Assembly (NCBI RefSeq): GCF_000519005.1
Contig: NZ_KI912530.1
Coordinates: 20,528-84,527, forward strand
Direction: 5' to 3'
Length of the DNA stretch: 64,000 bases
Origin: Nocardioides sp. J54
Lineage (GTDB): Bacteria; Actinomycetota; Actinomycetes; Propionibacteriales; Nocardioidaceae
The notes under the pieces were generated by a model. The model was not told the DNA's origin. It did no database searches and saw only the letters and a program-made list of their open reading frames with translations. Shown here one piece after another: positions 7,590 to 14,808 of this stretch. Numbering within the stretch: the first letter of the stretch is position 1; each line of letters starts with the position of its first letter. A program made the position numbers and the translations under genes.

Positions 7590-9164
7590 GTGGAGACCAC
7601 GGACCCGGCCGTGAAGCCCACCTTCCGCGACCTCGGTGTGATGCCGCAGATCTGCGACGCGCTCGACCGCGCCGGGATCACCCACCCGTTCGCCATCCAG
7701 GAGATGACCCTCTCCGTGGCGCTCATGGGCACCGACCTCATCGGCCAGGCCCGCACGGGCACCGGCAAGACCCTCGCCTTCGGCATCCCGGTCATCCAGC
7801 GCAGCATCGCGCCGACCGACCCCGACTACGCCGAGATCCCCGAGGGCAAGCCGCAGGCGCTCATCGTGGCCCCGACCCGCGAGCTCGCGCTCCAGGTCTC
7901 CAGCGACCTCCACCTCGCCTCGGCCGACCGCGGCCTGCGCGTGCTGACGGTGTACGGCGGCGTGGGCTACGAGCCGCAGATCGAGGCCCTCGAGACGGGC
8001 GTGGACATCGTGGTCGGCACCCCCGGCCGCCTGATCGACCTCGCGAACCGCCGCGTCCTCGACCTCTCCCACGTGCACGCCCTCGTGCTCGACGAGGCCG
8101 ACGAGATGCTGGACCTCGGCTTTCTCCCCGACGTGGAGAAGCTGCTCCGGCTCACCCCCGAGACCCGCCAGACCATGCTGTTCTCGGCCACCATGCCCTC
8201 GGCGATCGTCGCGCTGGCCCGCATCCACATGCGCCACCCGATGAACATCCGCGCCGAGTCGTCGTACGAGAACGCGACGGTGCCCGCCACCGCGCAGTTC
8301 ATCTACCTCGCCCACGACCTCGACAAGCCGGAGATCATCGGCCGGGTGCTGCAGGCCGAGGACGCCGGCAAGGTCGTCATCTTCACCCGCACCAAGCGCC
8401 AGGCCCAGCGCGTCGCCGACGACCTCGTCGAGCGTGGCTTCAAGGCCAGCCCGCTGCACGGCGACATGGCGCAGGTGGCGCGCGAGAAGGCGCTGACGAA
8501 GTTCCGCGAGGACAAGATCCAGGTCCTCGTCGCGACCGACGTCGCGGCCCGCGGCATCGACGTCGCCGGCGTCAGCCACGTCATCAACTACACCTGCCCC
8601 GAGGACGACAAGACCTACGTCCACCGGATCGGCCGCACCGGCCGCGCCGGCGCGTCGGGCATCGCGATCACGCTGGTCGACGCGACCGACGTGCACCGCT
8701 GGAAGATGATCAACAAGGCGCTGGACCTGCCGTTCGACGAGCCGGTCGAGACCTACTCCACCTCCGAGCACCTCTACCACGACCAGGGCATCGCGCCGGG
8801 CACGAAGGGGCGCATCGCTCCCCCGGCCCCGCCGGCTCCCCGTGGCGACCGCGGTGACCGTGGAGACCGTGGCGAGCGTTCCGGTGACCGCGAGCGTCGC
8901 TCCGGCGGCGAGCGCAACCGCAACCGGACGCGCACCCGGACCCGCACCCGCGGCGGCCAGCCGGTCGAGGGTTCGACCGAGGGCAGCGGCACGACCGAGG
9001 CGAAGGACGGCGGCTCCGAGCGACCCGCCGGCGCCAGCCGCAACCGTCGCCGTCGTCGCCGCAGCAGCGGTGGCGGCCAGGGCGGCCAGCAGCAGGCCCA
9101 GCAGCAGGCCCAGGGTGGTCAGGAGCAGGGCGGCTCCGCGGAGACGCAGTCGGCCTCGGCCTGA
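7590..9164 (+). CDS. DEAD-box ATP-dependent RNA helicase
   Basis: The 524-residue protein unwinds RNA duplexes, probably in ribosome assembly or mRNA decay. Motifs in order: Q motif region (FRDLGVMPQICDAL...PFAIQ), Walker A ARTGTGKT (54-61), PTRELA, VLDEADEML (DEAD box), LFSATMP (SAT), ATDVAARGIDVAGVSH and HRIGRTGRAG. From about residue 410 there is a disordered basic tail with GDRGDRGDRGE, RNRTRTRTRTRGG and SRNRRRRRRSSGGG tracts plus a Gln/Gly-rich end, typical of RNA-binding extensions. GTG 7590 is the first standard start, but it has no ribosome site, and an in-frame CTG at 7542 would add 16 plausible residues. Divergent from the ferritin-like gene. Confidence 0.95.
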   Translation: METTDPAVKPTFRDLGVMPQICDALDRAGITHPFAIQEMTLSVALMGTDLIGQARTGTGKTLAFGIPVIQRSIAPTDPDYAEIPEGKPQALIVAPTRELALQVSSDLHLASADRGLRVLTVYGGVGYEPQIEALETGVDIVVGTPGRLIDLANRRVLDLSHVHALVLDEADEMLDLGFLPDVEKLLRLTPETRQTMLFSATMPSAIVALARIHMRHPMNIRAESSYENATVPATAQFIYLAHDLDKPEIIGRVLQAEDAGKVVIFTRTKRQAQRVADDLVERGFKASPLHGDMAQVAREKALTKFREDKIQVLVATDVAARGIDVAGVSHVINYTCPEDDKTYVHRIGRTGRAGASGIAITLVDATDVHRWKMINKALDLPFDEPVETYSTSEHLYHDQGIAPGTKGRIAPPAPPAPRGDRGDRGDRGERSGDRERRSGGERNRNRTRTRTRTRGGQPVEGSTEGSGTTEAKDGGSERPAGASRNRRRRRRSSGGGQGGQQQAQQQAQGGQEQGGSAETQSASA

Positions 9165-9193
9165 CCTCCGGTCCTCCGGGACCACGAACAGCT

Positions 9194-9223
9194 GACCGCC
9201 TGGGGCTCCGGCCCCGGGCGGTC
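9194..9223. terminator. Bidirectional hairpin terminator
   Basis: GACCGCC-T-GGGGC, loop TCCG, GCCCC-G-GGCGGTC forms a 12-bp stem with one T/G opposition, followed by GTGTGTTT. It lies between the convergent helicase (+) and L,D-transpeptidase (-) genes and is nearly symmetric, so it can serve both. Confidence 0.75.
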
Positions 9224-9263
9224 GTGTGTTTCCGGGTGCCGGGTCTGCCGGGTCAGGTCAGGG

Positions 9264-9998
9264 TCAGGCGGTGACGACGACCGTCGTACCGACCGGGGCG
9301 AAGTCCCAGAGCGCGATCGCGTCGCGGCGCGCCTGGCGGATGCAGCCGTGCGACTGCGGTGTGCCGAGCTCGGCGCGGGTCTGCACCGGCTTCCCGTCGT
9401 CGACCGGGATCGTGTGGAAGCCGATCGCCGCGCCGCCGGTGCCGTGGGTGAACCGCACGAAGTACTCCATCGTCCCGGAGTCGTCGATGCCGATCGCGTG
9501 GCGGCTGCGGGAGAACACCTCGTAGGTGCCCTCGAAGAGGTTGTCGGTCAGGCTGCCCGAGACGAGGTAGGTGCGCACGACCTTGCCGGCGTCGTCGACC
9601 AGCCACACCCGCTGCTGGCCCTCGCTGAACACGATGCGGCGGCCCTCGCCGGAGTCCGGCGGCAGGCTGGTCGTCCCGGACACCGCGGCGACGCGGGTGC
9701 CGTCGACGTCGACGAGCGCGCGGCTCGGCGTCGGCTTGCGGGTCTCCTCCGAGCGCGCGGAGGTGCCCGCGACGGCCGGCCCCGCCTGCTGCGGCTGGGC
9801 GACGGAAGCGGCCGCGTCGGAGCGGTCACCGCCGGCCGGCAGCAGGCCGAGCCCACCGGCGACCGCCACGGCGGTCACGGACAGGGCAGCACCGAACGCG
9901 GTGATCCGGCCGTAGCGCGGGCGGGTCCTGCTGGCCCTGCGCTTGCCGGCGACCGGCGCCTTGTGCCGCCCCTGCCGCGGGGCCCGGTGTGCACCCAT
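9264..9998 (-). CDS. L,D-transpeptidase (YkuD domain)
   Basis: The 244-residue exported enzyme cross-links peptidoglycan (3-3 links) or attaches proteins to it. A basic N terminus (about 1-30) leads into one hydrophobic anchor or signal segment (about 32-56). The YkuD catalytic domain occupies about 118-244, with HGTGG..IGFHT (His at about 185 and 195) and the active-site motif SHGCIR (Cys about 219). Between anchor and domain is a ~60-residue low-complexity linker. The start lies 3 nt after the end of the upstream parA-like gene, so both are probably one transcript. A hairpin at 9194-9223 ends the unit. Confidence 0.9.
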   Translation of the reverse strand: MGAHRAPRQGRHKAPVAGKRRASRTRPRYGRITAFGAALSVTAVAVAGGLGLLPAGGDRSDAAASVAQPQQAGPAVAGTSARSEETRKPTPSRALVDVDGTRVAAVSGTTSLPPDSGEGRRIVFSEGQQRVWLVDDAGKVVRTYLVSGSLTDNLFEGTYEVFSRSRHAIGIDDSGTMEYFVRFTHGTGGAAIGFHTIPVDDGKPVQTRAELGTPQSHGCIRQARRDAIALWDFAPVGTTVVVTA

Positions 9999-10001
9999 CG
10001 G

Positions 10002-10805
10002 TCAGCGGGCCGCCCGGGCGAGGAGGGTGCCGGCGACCTCGCGGTAGGCCTGCGCGCCCTTGCTGGAGCGGCTCGTCGCGAGGATCGAGCGTCCGGCAGC
10101 CGGCGCCTCGGCGAACTTGATGGTCTTCGGGATCGGCGGCTCGACGACCTCGAGGTCGTAGGTCTCGGAGATCGTGTCGAGCACCGCGCGTGCGTGGTTG
10201 GTCCGGCCGTCGTACAGGGTCGGCAGCACGCCCCAGACCTCGAGGTCGCGGTTGGTGAAGCGTCGTACGTCGTGGACGGTGTCGAGCAGCTGGCCGACGC
10301 CGCGGTGCGACAGCGTCTCGCACTGCAGCGGGACCAGCACGCCGGTGGCGGCGGTGAGTGCGGCGACGGTCAGCACGCCGAGCGACGGCGGGCAGTCGAG
10401 CAGCACCCAGTCGTAGTGGGTGCCGGCCGCGGCCAGGTCCTCCATGACCCCGCGCAGGACGTGCTCGCGGCCGGTGCGGGTGAGCAGGTCGGCCTCGGCG
10501 CGGGCGAGCTCGATGGTCGCCGGCAGCAGGTCGACGCCGTCATCGGTGGAGATGATCACCTCGTCGACCGCGGTGCCCTTGGTGAGCACGTGGTGGACCG
10601 ACAGCTCCAGGTCCTCGGGGTCGATGCCCAGCGAGAAGGTCAGGCACGCCTGCGGGTCGAGGTCGACCAGCAGGACCGACTGGTCGCGCTCGGCGAGCGC
10701 CGCACCGATCGACGCCACGGACGTCGTCTTGGCGACGCCGCCCTTCTGGTTGGCGACAGCCAGGATGGTGGTGCCGGGAGCCTTCGCGTTCATCGAGGAC
10801 ATCAT
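10002..10805 (-). CDS. ParA-family partitioning ATPase (orphan)
   Basis: This 267-residue deviant-Walker ATPase has AVANQKGGVAKTTS near the N terminus, LLVDLDPQACLTFSLG (Walker A' Asp region) and WVLLDCPPSLGVLTV (Walker B). ParA proteins form dynamic gradients on DNA or membranes to position cargo. No ParB gene or parS-like cluster is nearby, so it is an orphan and its cargo is unknown. Possible starts are ATG at 10805, 10802 and 10793; none has a clear ribosome site, and I used the longest that does not enter the divergent SDR gene. It is followed 3 nt later by the L,D-transpeptidase gene, hinting at a cell-envelope link. Confidence 0.88.
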   Translation of the reverse strand: MMSSMNAKAPGTTILAVANQKGGVAKTTSVASIGAALAERDQSVLLVDLDPQACLTFSLGIDPEDLELSVHHVLTKGTAVDEVIISTDDGVDLLPATIELARAEADLLTRTGREHVLRGVMEDLAAAGTHYDWVLLDCPPSLGVLTVAALTAATGVLVPLQCETLSHRGVGQLLDTVHDVRRFTNRDLEVWGVLPTLYDGRTNHARAVLDTISETYDLEVVEPPIPKTIKFAEAPAAGRSILATSRSSKGAQAYREVAGTLLARAAR

Positions 10806-10868
10806 GCCGGACGCCGCGCTGCCGCGGGCGGACGCCTCCGAACTCCGGTGTGGTGTTGACTTGGGCCC

Positions 10869-11630
10869 ATGCCGACCGCACTCGTCACCGGCGCCACCGC
10901 CGGCATCGGACTCGAGTTCGCCCGCCAGCTCGCCGGCCGCGGCCACGACGTGGTCCTCGTCGCCCGCGACTCCGCCCGGCTGGAGGCGGTCGCGAAGGAG
11001 CTGCGCTCGACGTACGGCGTCGAGGCCGAGACCCTGTCGGCGGACCTCACCGACCCCGGGCAGCTCGCGACGGTCGAGGCCCGCCTCGCCGACCGCGGCC
11101 GGCCGGTCGACCTGCTGGTCAACAACGCCGGCTTCGGGCTCAAGGAACGCTTCCTCGACAACCCGGTCGACGTCGAGCAGGCCCAGCAGGACGTGCTCGT
11201 GCGGGCCGTGCTGCGGCTGACCCACGCCGCCCTCGGCGGGATGGTCGAGCGGCACCACGGCGGCGTCATCAACGTCTCCAGCGTCGCGGCGTACCTCCCC
11301 CGCGGCACCTACAGCGCCGCCAAGGCGTGGGTGAACTCGTTCAGCCAGTGGGCGCACGCCGAGTACCGCCGCGAGGGGGTCACCGTGATGGCGCTGTGCC
11401 CCGGCTTCGTGCGCACCGAGTTCCACGAGCGGCTCGGTGTCGACCGCGACTCCTCCGCCCCGCGGCCCCTCTGGCTCGACCCGGACCAGCTCGTCCGCGA
11501 GGCGCTGGCCGACTTCGACCGCGGCCGCGCGATCTCGATCCCCTCCAAGCGCTACAAGGCGATCGTCGGCGTCACCCGCCTCGTCCCCCGCTCCGCCCTC
11601 CAGGGCCTGCAGTCCCTCGGCCGCAAGTAA
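10869..11630 (+). CDS. Short-chain dehydrogenase/reductase
   Basis: The 253-residue classical SDR has the NAD(P) motif TGATAGIG (8-15), NNAG (85-88), catalytic Ser at about 137-138, and YSAAK (Tyr148, Lys152), followed by CPGFVRTEF. The basic residue after the first strand (VARDSARL) suggests NADP(H). The C-terminal RSALQGLQSLGRK is seen in a group annotated as short-chain dehydrogenases of unknown substrate. The gene is divergent from parA (63 nt apart) and monocistronic. Downstream is the 22-nt repeat array. Confidence 0.9.
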   Translation: MPTALVTGATAGIGLEFARQLAGRGHDVVLVARDSARLEAVAKELRSTYGVEAETLSADLTDPGQLATVEARLADRGRPVDLLVNNAGFGLKERFLDNPVDVEQAQQDVLVRAVLRLTHAALGGMVERHHGGVINVSSVAAYLPRGTYSAAKAWVNSFSQWAHAEYRREGVTVMALCPGFVRTEFHERLGVDRDSSAPRPLWLDPDQLVREALADFDRGRAISIPSKRYKAIVGVTRLVPRSALQGLQSLGRK

Positions 11631-11632
11631 CC

Positions 11633-11880
11633 CGTCGAGACGTCACTTCTGGCTCGTCGAGACGTCACTTGGGGCGGGTTGAGTGGTCACCTGTGGCGGG
11701 TTGAGTGGTCACCTGTGACGTGTTGAAGCGTCACCAACGGCCCGTCGAGTGGTCAGGCGCGTACGTCGGCGCGACGTGACCACTCAACGGGCCTCATCTG
11801 ACCAGTCGACCAGCCGGAAGTGACGTCTCGACCTGCCACAACTGACCACTCAACGAGCCAGAAGTGACGTCTCGACGAGT
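11633..11880. repeat. Palindromic array of 22-nt repeats
   Basis: Six head-to-tail 22-nt units run from 11633 to 11764 (starts 11633, 11655, 11677, 11699, 11721, 11743) with the core YGTYGAGWSGTCAC, for example CGTCGAGACGTCACTT and GGTTGAGTGGTCACCT. From about 11770 to 11880 five degenerate units follow in inverse orientation (GTGACCACTCAAC, GTGACGTCTCGAC). The two halves can form a long cruciform or RNA hairpin. It fills the space between the convergent SDR (+) and MarC (-) genes, so it may act in transcription termination. No spacer sequences are present. Confidence 0.85.
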
Positions 11881-11902
11881 GGGGTGGCGCGGGGAGGGGC
11901 GG

Positions 11903-12511
11903 TCAGCCCTCGCCGGCGATGAAGGCGCGGACGGCGTCGGCGACGAGCTGGACGGCGATGGCGGAGAGCAGGAGGCCGGCGATGCGGGTGACGAGCAGGA
12001 CGCCGCTCTCGCGGATCAGGCGCAGGATCGGCAGCGAGTAGCGCATCGCGGCCCACAGGGCGATGTGGACGAGGACGATGCCGATGGCGACCGACAGGCC
12101 GCTGCCCCAGTCGTCGATCTGCTTGACGAAGAGCATGACGGCGACGATCGCGCCGGGCCCGGCGAGCAGCGGGGTGCCGAGCGGGACCATCGCGATGTTG
12201 GCGTCGCCGCTGGCGGCGTACTCCTCCTCCTTGCCGGTCAGCAGCTCGAGCGCGATGAGCAGCAGCAGGAGGCCACCGGCGCACTGCAGCGCGGGCAGCG
12301 AGATGTGCAGGTAGTCGAGGATCTTCTGGCCGAAGAAGGCGAACATCGTGATGACCAGGAAGGACACCGCGACCGCCTGCCACGCCGCGCGCCGGGCCGT
12401 CGCGGGGGCGCGACCGGCGGTGAGCGACAGGAAGATCGGGACGGTGCCGACCGGGTCCATGATGACGAAGAGGGTCACGAAGACCTCGACGAGCAGCACG
12501 TGCTCGATCAC
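11903..12511 (-). CDS. MarC-family integral membrane protein
   Basis: The 202-residue protein has six predicted membrane helices and the MarC/UPF0056 signature FVIMDPVGTVPIFLSLT near the N terminus plus the internal partner GTPLLAGPGAIVAVM. The name comes from a historical link to multiple antibiotic resistance that was later withdrawn, so its transport role is unknown. GTG 12511 overlaps the stop of the PHP gene by 4 nt (GTGA at 12508-12511), showing translational coupling. Longer frames extend into the PHP gene and are not real. Confidence 0.88.
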   Translation of the reverse strand: MIEHVLLVEVFVTLFVIMDPVGTVPIFLSLTAGRAPATARRAAWQAVAVSFLVITMFAFFGQKILDYLHISLPALQCAGGLLLLLIALELLTGKEEEYAASGDANIAMVPLGTPLLAGPGAIVAVMLFVKQIDDWGSGLSVAIGIVLVHIALWAAMRYSLPILRLIRESGVLLVTRIAGLLLSAIAVQLVADAVRAFIAGEG

Positions 12512-13383
12512 GTCAGTTCTGCCTTTCCGATGAGAGTGGTGGGTGAGCCGAGGGACGCGGCGAGGTCGAGGATGCGCGCCAGCTGGTCCGGTGCGGTGGT
12601 CTCGCAGCCGAGGTCGTGCCCGGTCTTGCCGGTGCCGTGGTGGTCGCTGGAGCCGGTGACGACCAGGTCGAGCCGCTGCGCGATGGCGCGCAGCCGGTCG
12701 CGGGTCCCCGGGTCGTGGTCGAGGTGGTCGACCTCGATCCCGGCCAGGCCCTGGTCCCGGAGCCCGGCGATGGCCCGCTCGTCGAGCACGTGCGCCGAGC
12801 CGCGGCCCCACGGGTGCGCGAGGACGGGCACCCCGCCGGCCGCGCGTACGACGGACAGCATCGCGGGCAGCTCGGGCGCGTAGCGGTCCACGAAGGCCGG
12901 TCCGCCGTCGGCGAGGTACTCCGCGAAGGCCTGGTCGCGGTCGCGCACGACGCCGAGGCGCACGAGCAGGTCGGCCACGTGGGGCCGTCCGGTGACCTCG
13001 CTGTCGCCGGCGGAGGCGGCCAGCGCCTCCTCGGTGGCCGGGATGCCGAGCTCGCGCAGGCGGGCGAGCATCGTGGGCACGCGGTCCTCGCGGCCGCGGA
13101 CGATGCGGGACAGCTCCTCCTGGAGCGCCGCGTCGCCGGCGTCGGGCAGGTAGGCGAGCAGGTGCACACCGGCACCGCGGAAGCGGGTGCTCACCTCGAT
13201 GCCGCGGACCAGCGCGACGCCGGCCTCGACGGCCGCGGCGGCGGCCTCGTCCCACCCGAGGGTGGTGTCGTGGTCGGTGATGGCGACGACCTGCAGCCCC
13301 GCGGCCGCGGCAGCGTGCACGAGGTCGCGTGGGGACGCGGTGCCGTCGCTGACGCGCGAGTGGGTGTGGAGGTCGATCGTCAC
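12508..13383 (-). CDS. PHP-domain phosphoesterase (TrpH/YciV-like)
   Basis: The 291-residue cytoplasmic metal-dependent phosphoesterase shows PHP motifs in order: DLHTHSRVSDG (4-14), ITDHDTT (about 35-41), a Glu in RGIEVST, PHVADLL, VLAHPWG and GSSDHHG near the C terminus. This matches the group of 3',5'-nucleotide bisphosphate phosphatases and 5'-exonuclease RNase AM (YciV). The GTG start has TAACCT exactly 6 nt upstream (13395-13390), so it is likely leaderless. A perfect palindrome TTGTCTGACAA sits at 13406-13416, just upstream of that -10. Confidence 0.9.
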   Translation of the reverse strand: MTIDLHTHSRVSDGTASPRDLVHAAAAAGLQVVAITDHDTTLGWDEAAAAAVEAGVALVRGIEVSTRFRGAGVHLLAYLPDAGDAALQEELSRIVRGREDRVPTMLARLRELGIPATEEALAASAGDSEVTGRPHVADLLVRLGVVRDRDQAFAEYLADGGPAFVDRYAPELPAMLSVVRAAGGVPVLAHPWGRGSAHVLDERAIAGLRDQGLAGIEVDHLDHDPGTRDRLRAIAQRLDLVVTGSSDHHGTGKTGHDLGCETTAPDQLARILDLAASLGSPTTLIGKAELT

Positions 13384-13405
13384 CAGACGAGGTTAGTGCC
13401 GCAGA

Positions 13406-13416
13406 TTGTCTGACAA
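13406..13416. promoter_or_regulatory. FadR/GntR-like operator candidate
   Basis: TTGTCTGACAA is a perfect 5-1-5 inverted repeat and fits the FadR-subfamily GntR consensus TNGTNNNACNA. It lies immediately upstream of the predicted -10 element of the PHP gene. The same palindrome, differing only at the centre base, occurs at 58968-58978 upstream of aminopeptidase N. Confidence 0.5.
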
Positions 13417-13456
13417 CGATCCGTCGACGCGGTGAGCGTCGTCACCCTCCGCGAGC

Positions 13457-14131
13457 TCACCAGGGCGGTGCGGCGCCGCCGAAGGGCAGCGCGACCAGGC
13501 CCGGTCCGGTGGCGGACACGTCGCGCAGGATCCAGTCATCGCGCAGCAGCAGGATCGCCGACGCCGGCCGCAGCACGAGCCACAGCCAGCGCCCGCCAGC
13601 CTCCCCGGCGAGCACGGAGCGGTCCCACTCCCCCGGCATCGCGCTGACCGACACCGGCCACAGCCCGACCGGCCGCTGGTCGACGCGCACCCGCACCGGG
13701 GCAGGCCCCTCACCGACCTCGTGGCCGGGGTCGAGCCGCCCAGTGCCGTCGCCGGCCAGCCCCGCGACGCGCGCGCCGAAGCCGGTGCCCGGCTCCTCGC
13801 TGACGACCATCACGTCGACCGGGCCGTCGAGCTGGCTGGCCCCGGACACGCAGGTCATCGTCGCGCGCGCCTCCCCGCCCTTGGTGGCGACGGCCGCGAA
13901 GTCGCTGACGGTCCAGCCCGGGCCGAGCGGCCACGGCAGGTAGGTCGGGAACGCGACCAGCCGCTGCAGGTGGGCGGCGAAGGCGTCGTACGACGCGGCG
14001 GCGGGCCGCCAGAGGGGGGCGACGACCCCGTGCTCGGGGCAGGACCACTGGCCGTCCCCGACCTCCGCGACCGGCGCAGGGCAGCGCGGGCACTCGACCC
14101 GCACGTCGCCGCCCGACTGCTCGCTCGACAT
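13457..14131 (-). CDS. DUF6758 family protein
   Basis: The 224-residue protein matches an actinobacterial family known from Streptomyces next to PHP-domain genes. Residues 14-34 form a zinc-ribbon-like knuckle (CPRC at 14-17, CPEH at 31-34), followed by a domain containing PTYLPWPLGPGWTVSDFA and WLWLVLRPASAILLL. No enzymatic motif is seen and no function is known. I took ATG 14131, which keeps the Cys cluster near the N terminus; GTG 14167 would add 12 residues. It is followed after 73 nt by the PHP-MarC pair in the same direction. Confidence 0.8.
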   Translation of the reverse strand: MSSEQSGGDVRVECPRCPAPVAEVGDGQWSCPEHGVVAPLWRPAAASYDAFAAHLQRLVAFPTYLPWPLGPGWTVSDFAAVATKGGEARATMTCVSGASQLDGPVDVMVVSEEPGTGFGARVAGLAGDGTGRLDPGHEVGEGPAPVRVRVDQRPVGLWPVSVSAMPGEWDRSVLAGEAGGRWLWLVLRPASAILLLRDDWILRDVSATGPGLVALPFGGAAPPW

Positions 14132-14192
14132 GTCCGCAACCGTGCTGCGCACGGACGGGTTCGTCAAGTACCGCAGCCGCGTGCCGCGACCG

Positions 14193-14753
14193 CTAGGAGT
14201 TCCAGCGCAGCAGGACGGGGGTCTCCCGCTCGTGCCCGAGCACCGACACCGTGGAGGTGTCGAGCCGGAACAGCCGGCCCTCCGAGGCCGGCAGGCCGAG
14301 CCAGCGCGCCGTCAGTGCCCGCAGCACGTGGCCGTGCGCGAAGACGAGGACCGGGCCGGACGCGGCACGGACCCGCTCCACCACCCGGTCGCAGCGCGCG
14401 GCCACCTCGTTGGCGGTCTCGCCGCCCGGTGCGGGGTGGGTCCAGATCGACCAGCCGGGCACGTCCTCGCGGATCTCGGCGGTGGTGCGTCCCTCGTAGT
14501 CGCCGTAGGACCACTCCACGAGGTCCGGCACGACCTCGGCGTCGGGGAAGCCGGCCAGCTCGGCGGTCCGTCGGGCCCGCTGACGCGGGCTGGTGAGCAC
14601 CTCGGCGAAGGCCGACGCCGCAAGCCGGGCCGCGACCTCCTTCGCGCCGCGCTCGCCCTCGGGCAGGAGCGGCAGGTCGGTGGCGGAGGTGTGCCGGCCG
14701 GACAGGCTCCACTCGGTGGCGCCGTGGCGGACGAGGGTCACGGTGTCGGCCAT
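14193..14753 (-). CDS. Histidine phosphatase family protein
   Basis: The 186-residue protein is a phosphoglycerate-mutase-like phosphatase. It has the catalytic LVRHGATEW (His10 is the phospho-acceptor), SPRQRARRTAEL with phosphate-binding Arg, EWSYGDYEGRTT with the acid Glu, and the second catalytic His in VLVFAHGHVLRAL. Substrates of such small enzymes range from phosphosugars to alpha-ribazole phosphate and cannot be told here. It is divergent from the MFS gene and shares a symmetric 57-nt promoter region with it. Confidence 0.9.
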   Translation of the reverse strand: MADTVTLVRHGATEWSLSGRHTSATDLPLLPEGERGAKEVAARLAASAFAEVLTSPRQRARRTAELAGFPDAEVVPDLVEWSYGDYEGRTTAEIREDVPGWSIWTHPAPGGETANEVAARCDRVVERVRAASGPVLVFAHGHVLRALTARWLGLPASEGRLFRLDTSTVSVLGHERETPVLLRWNS

Positions 14754-14808
14754 GGCCCCATCCTGCCAGTCACCGGCGCACCGGCCCGGTGCGTGGCAGG
14801 ATCCCGGC
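14754..14808. promoter_or_regulatory. Symmetric divergent promoter region
   Basis: The two start codons are separated by 55 nt containing a perfect inverted repeat ATCCTGCCA (14760-14768) and TGGCAGGAT (14794-14802). On each strand CAGGAT, a -10-like hexamer, ends 6 nt before the ATG. Each arm could thus be both promoter and operator half-site, giving coordinated leaderless transcription of the phosphatase and transporter. Confidence 0.55.

Noticed and set aside
8860..9120. Arg/Gly repeat at the helicase 3' end considered as a separate small gene
   Set aside because: It is continuous with the helicase frame and matches known basic tails of RNA helicases.
11633..11880. Array considered as CRISPR
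   Set aside because: Units are contiguous 22-mers without unique spacers, and the orientation flips mid-array; no cas gene nearby.
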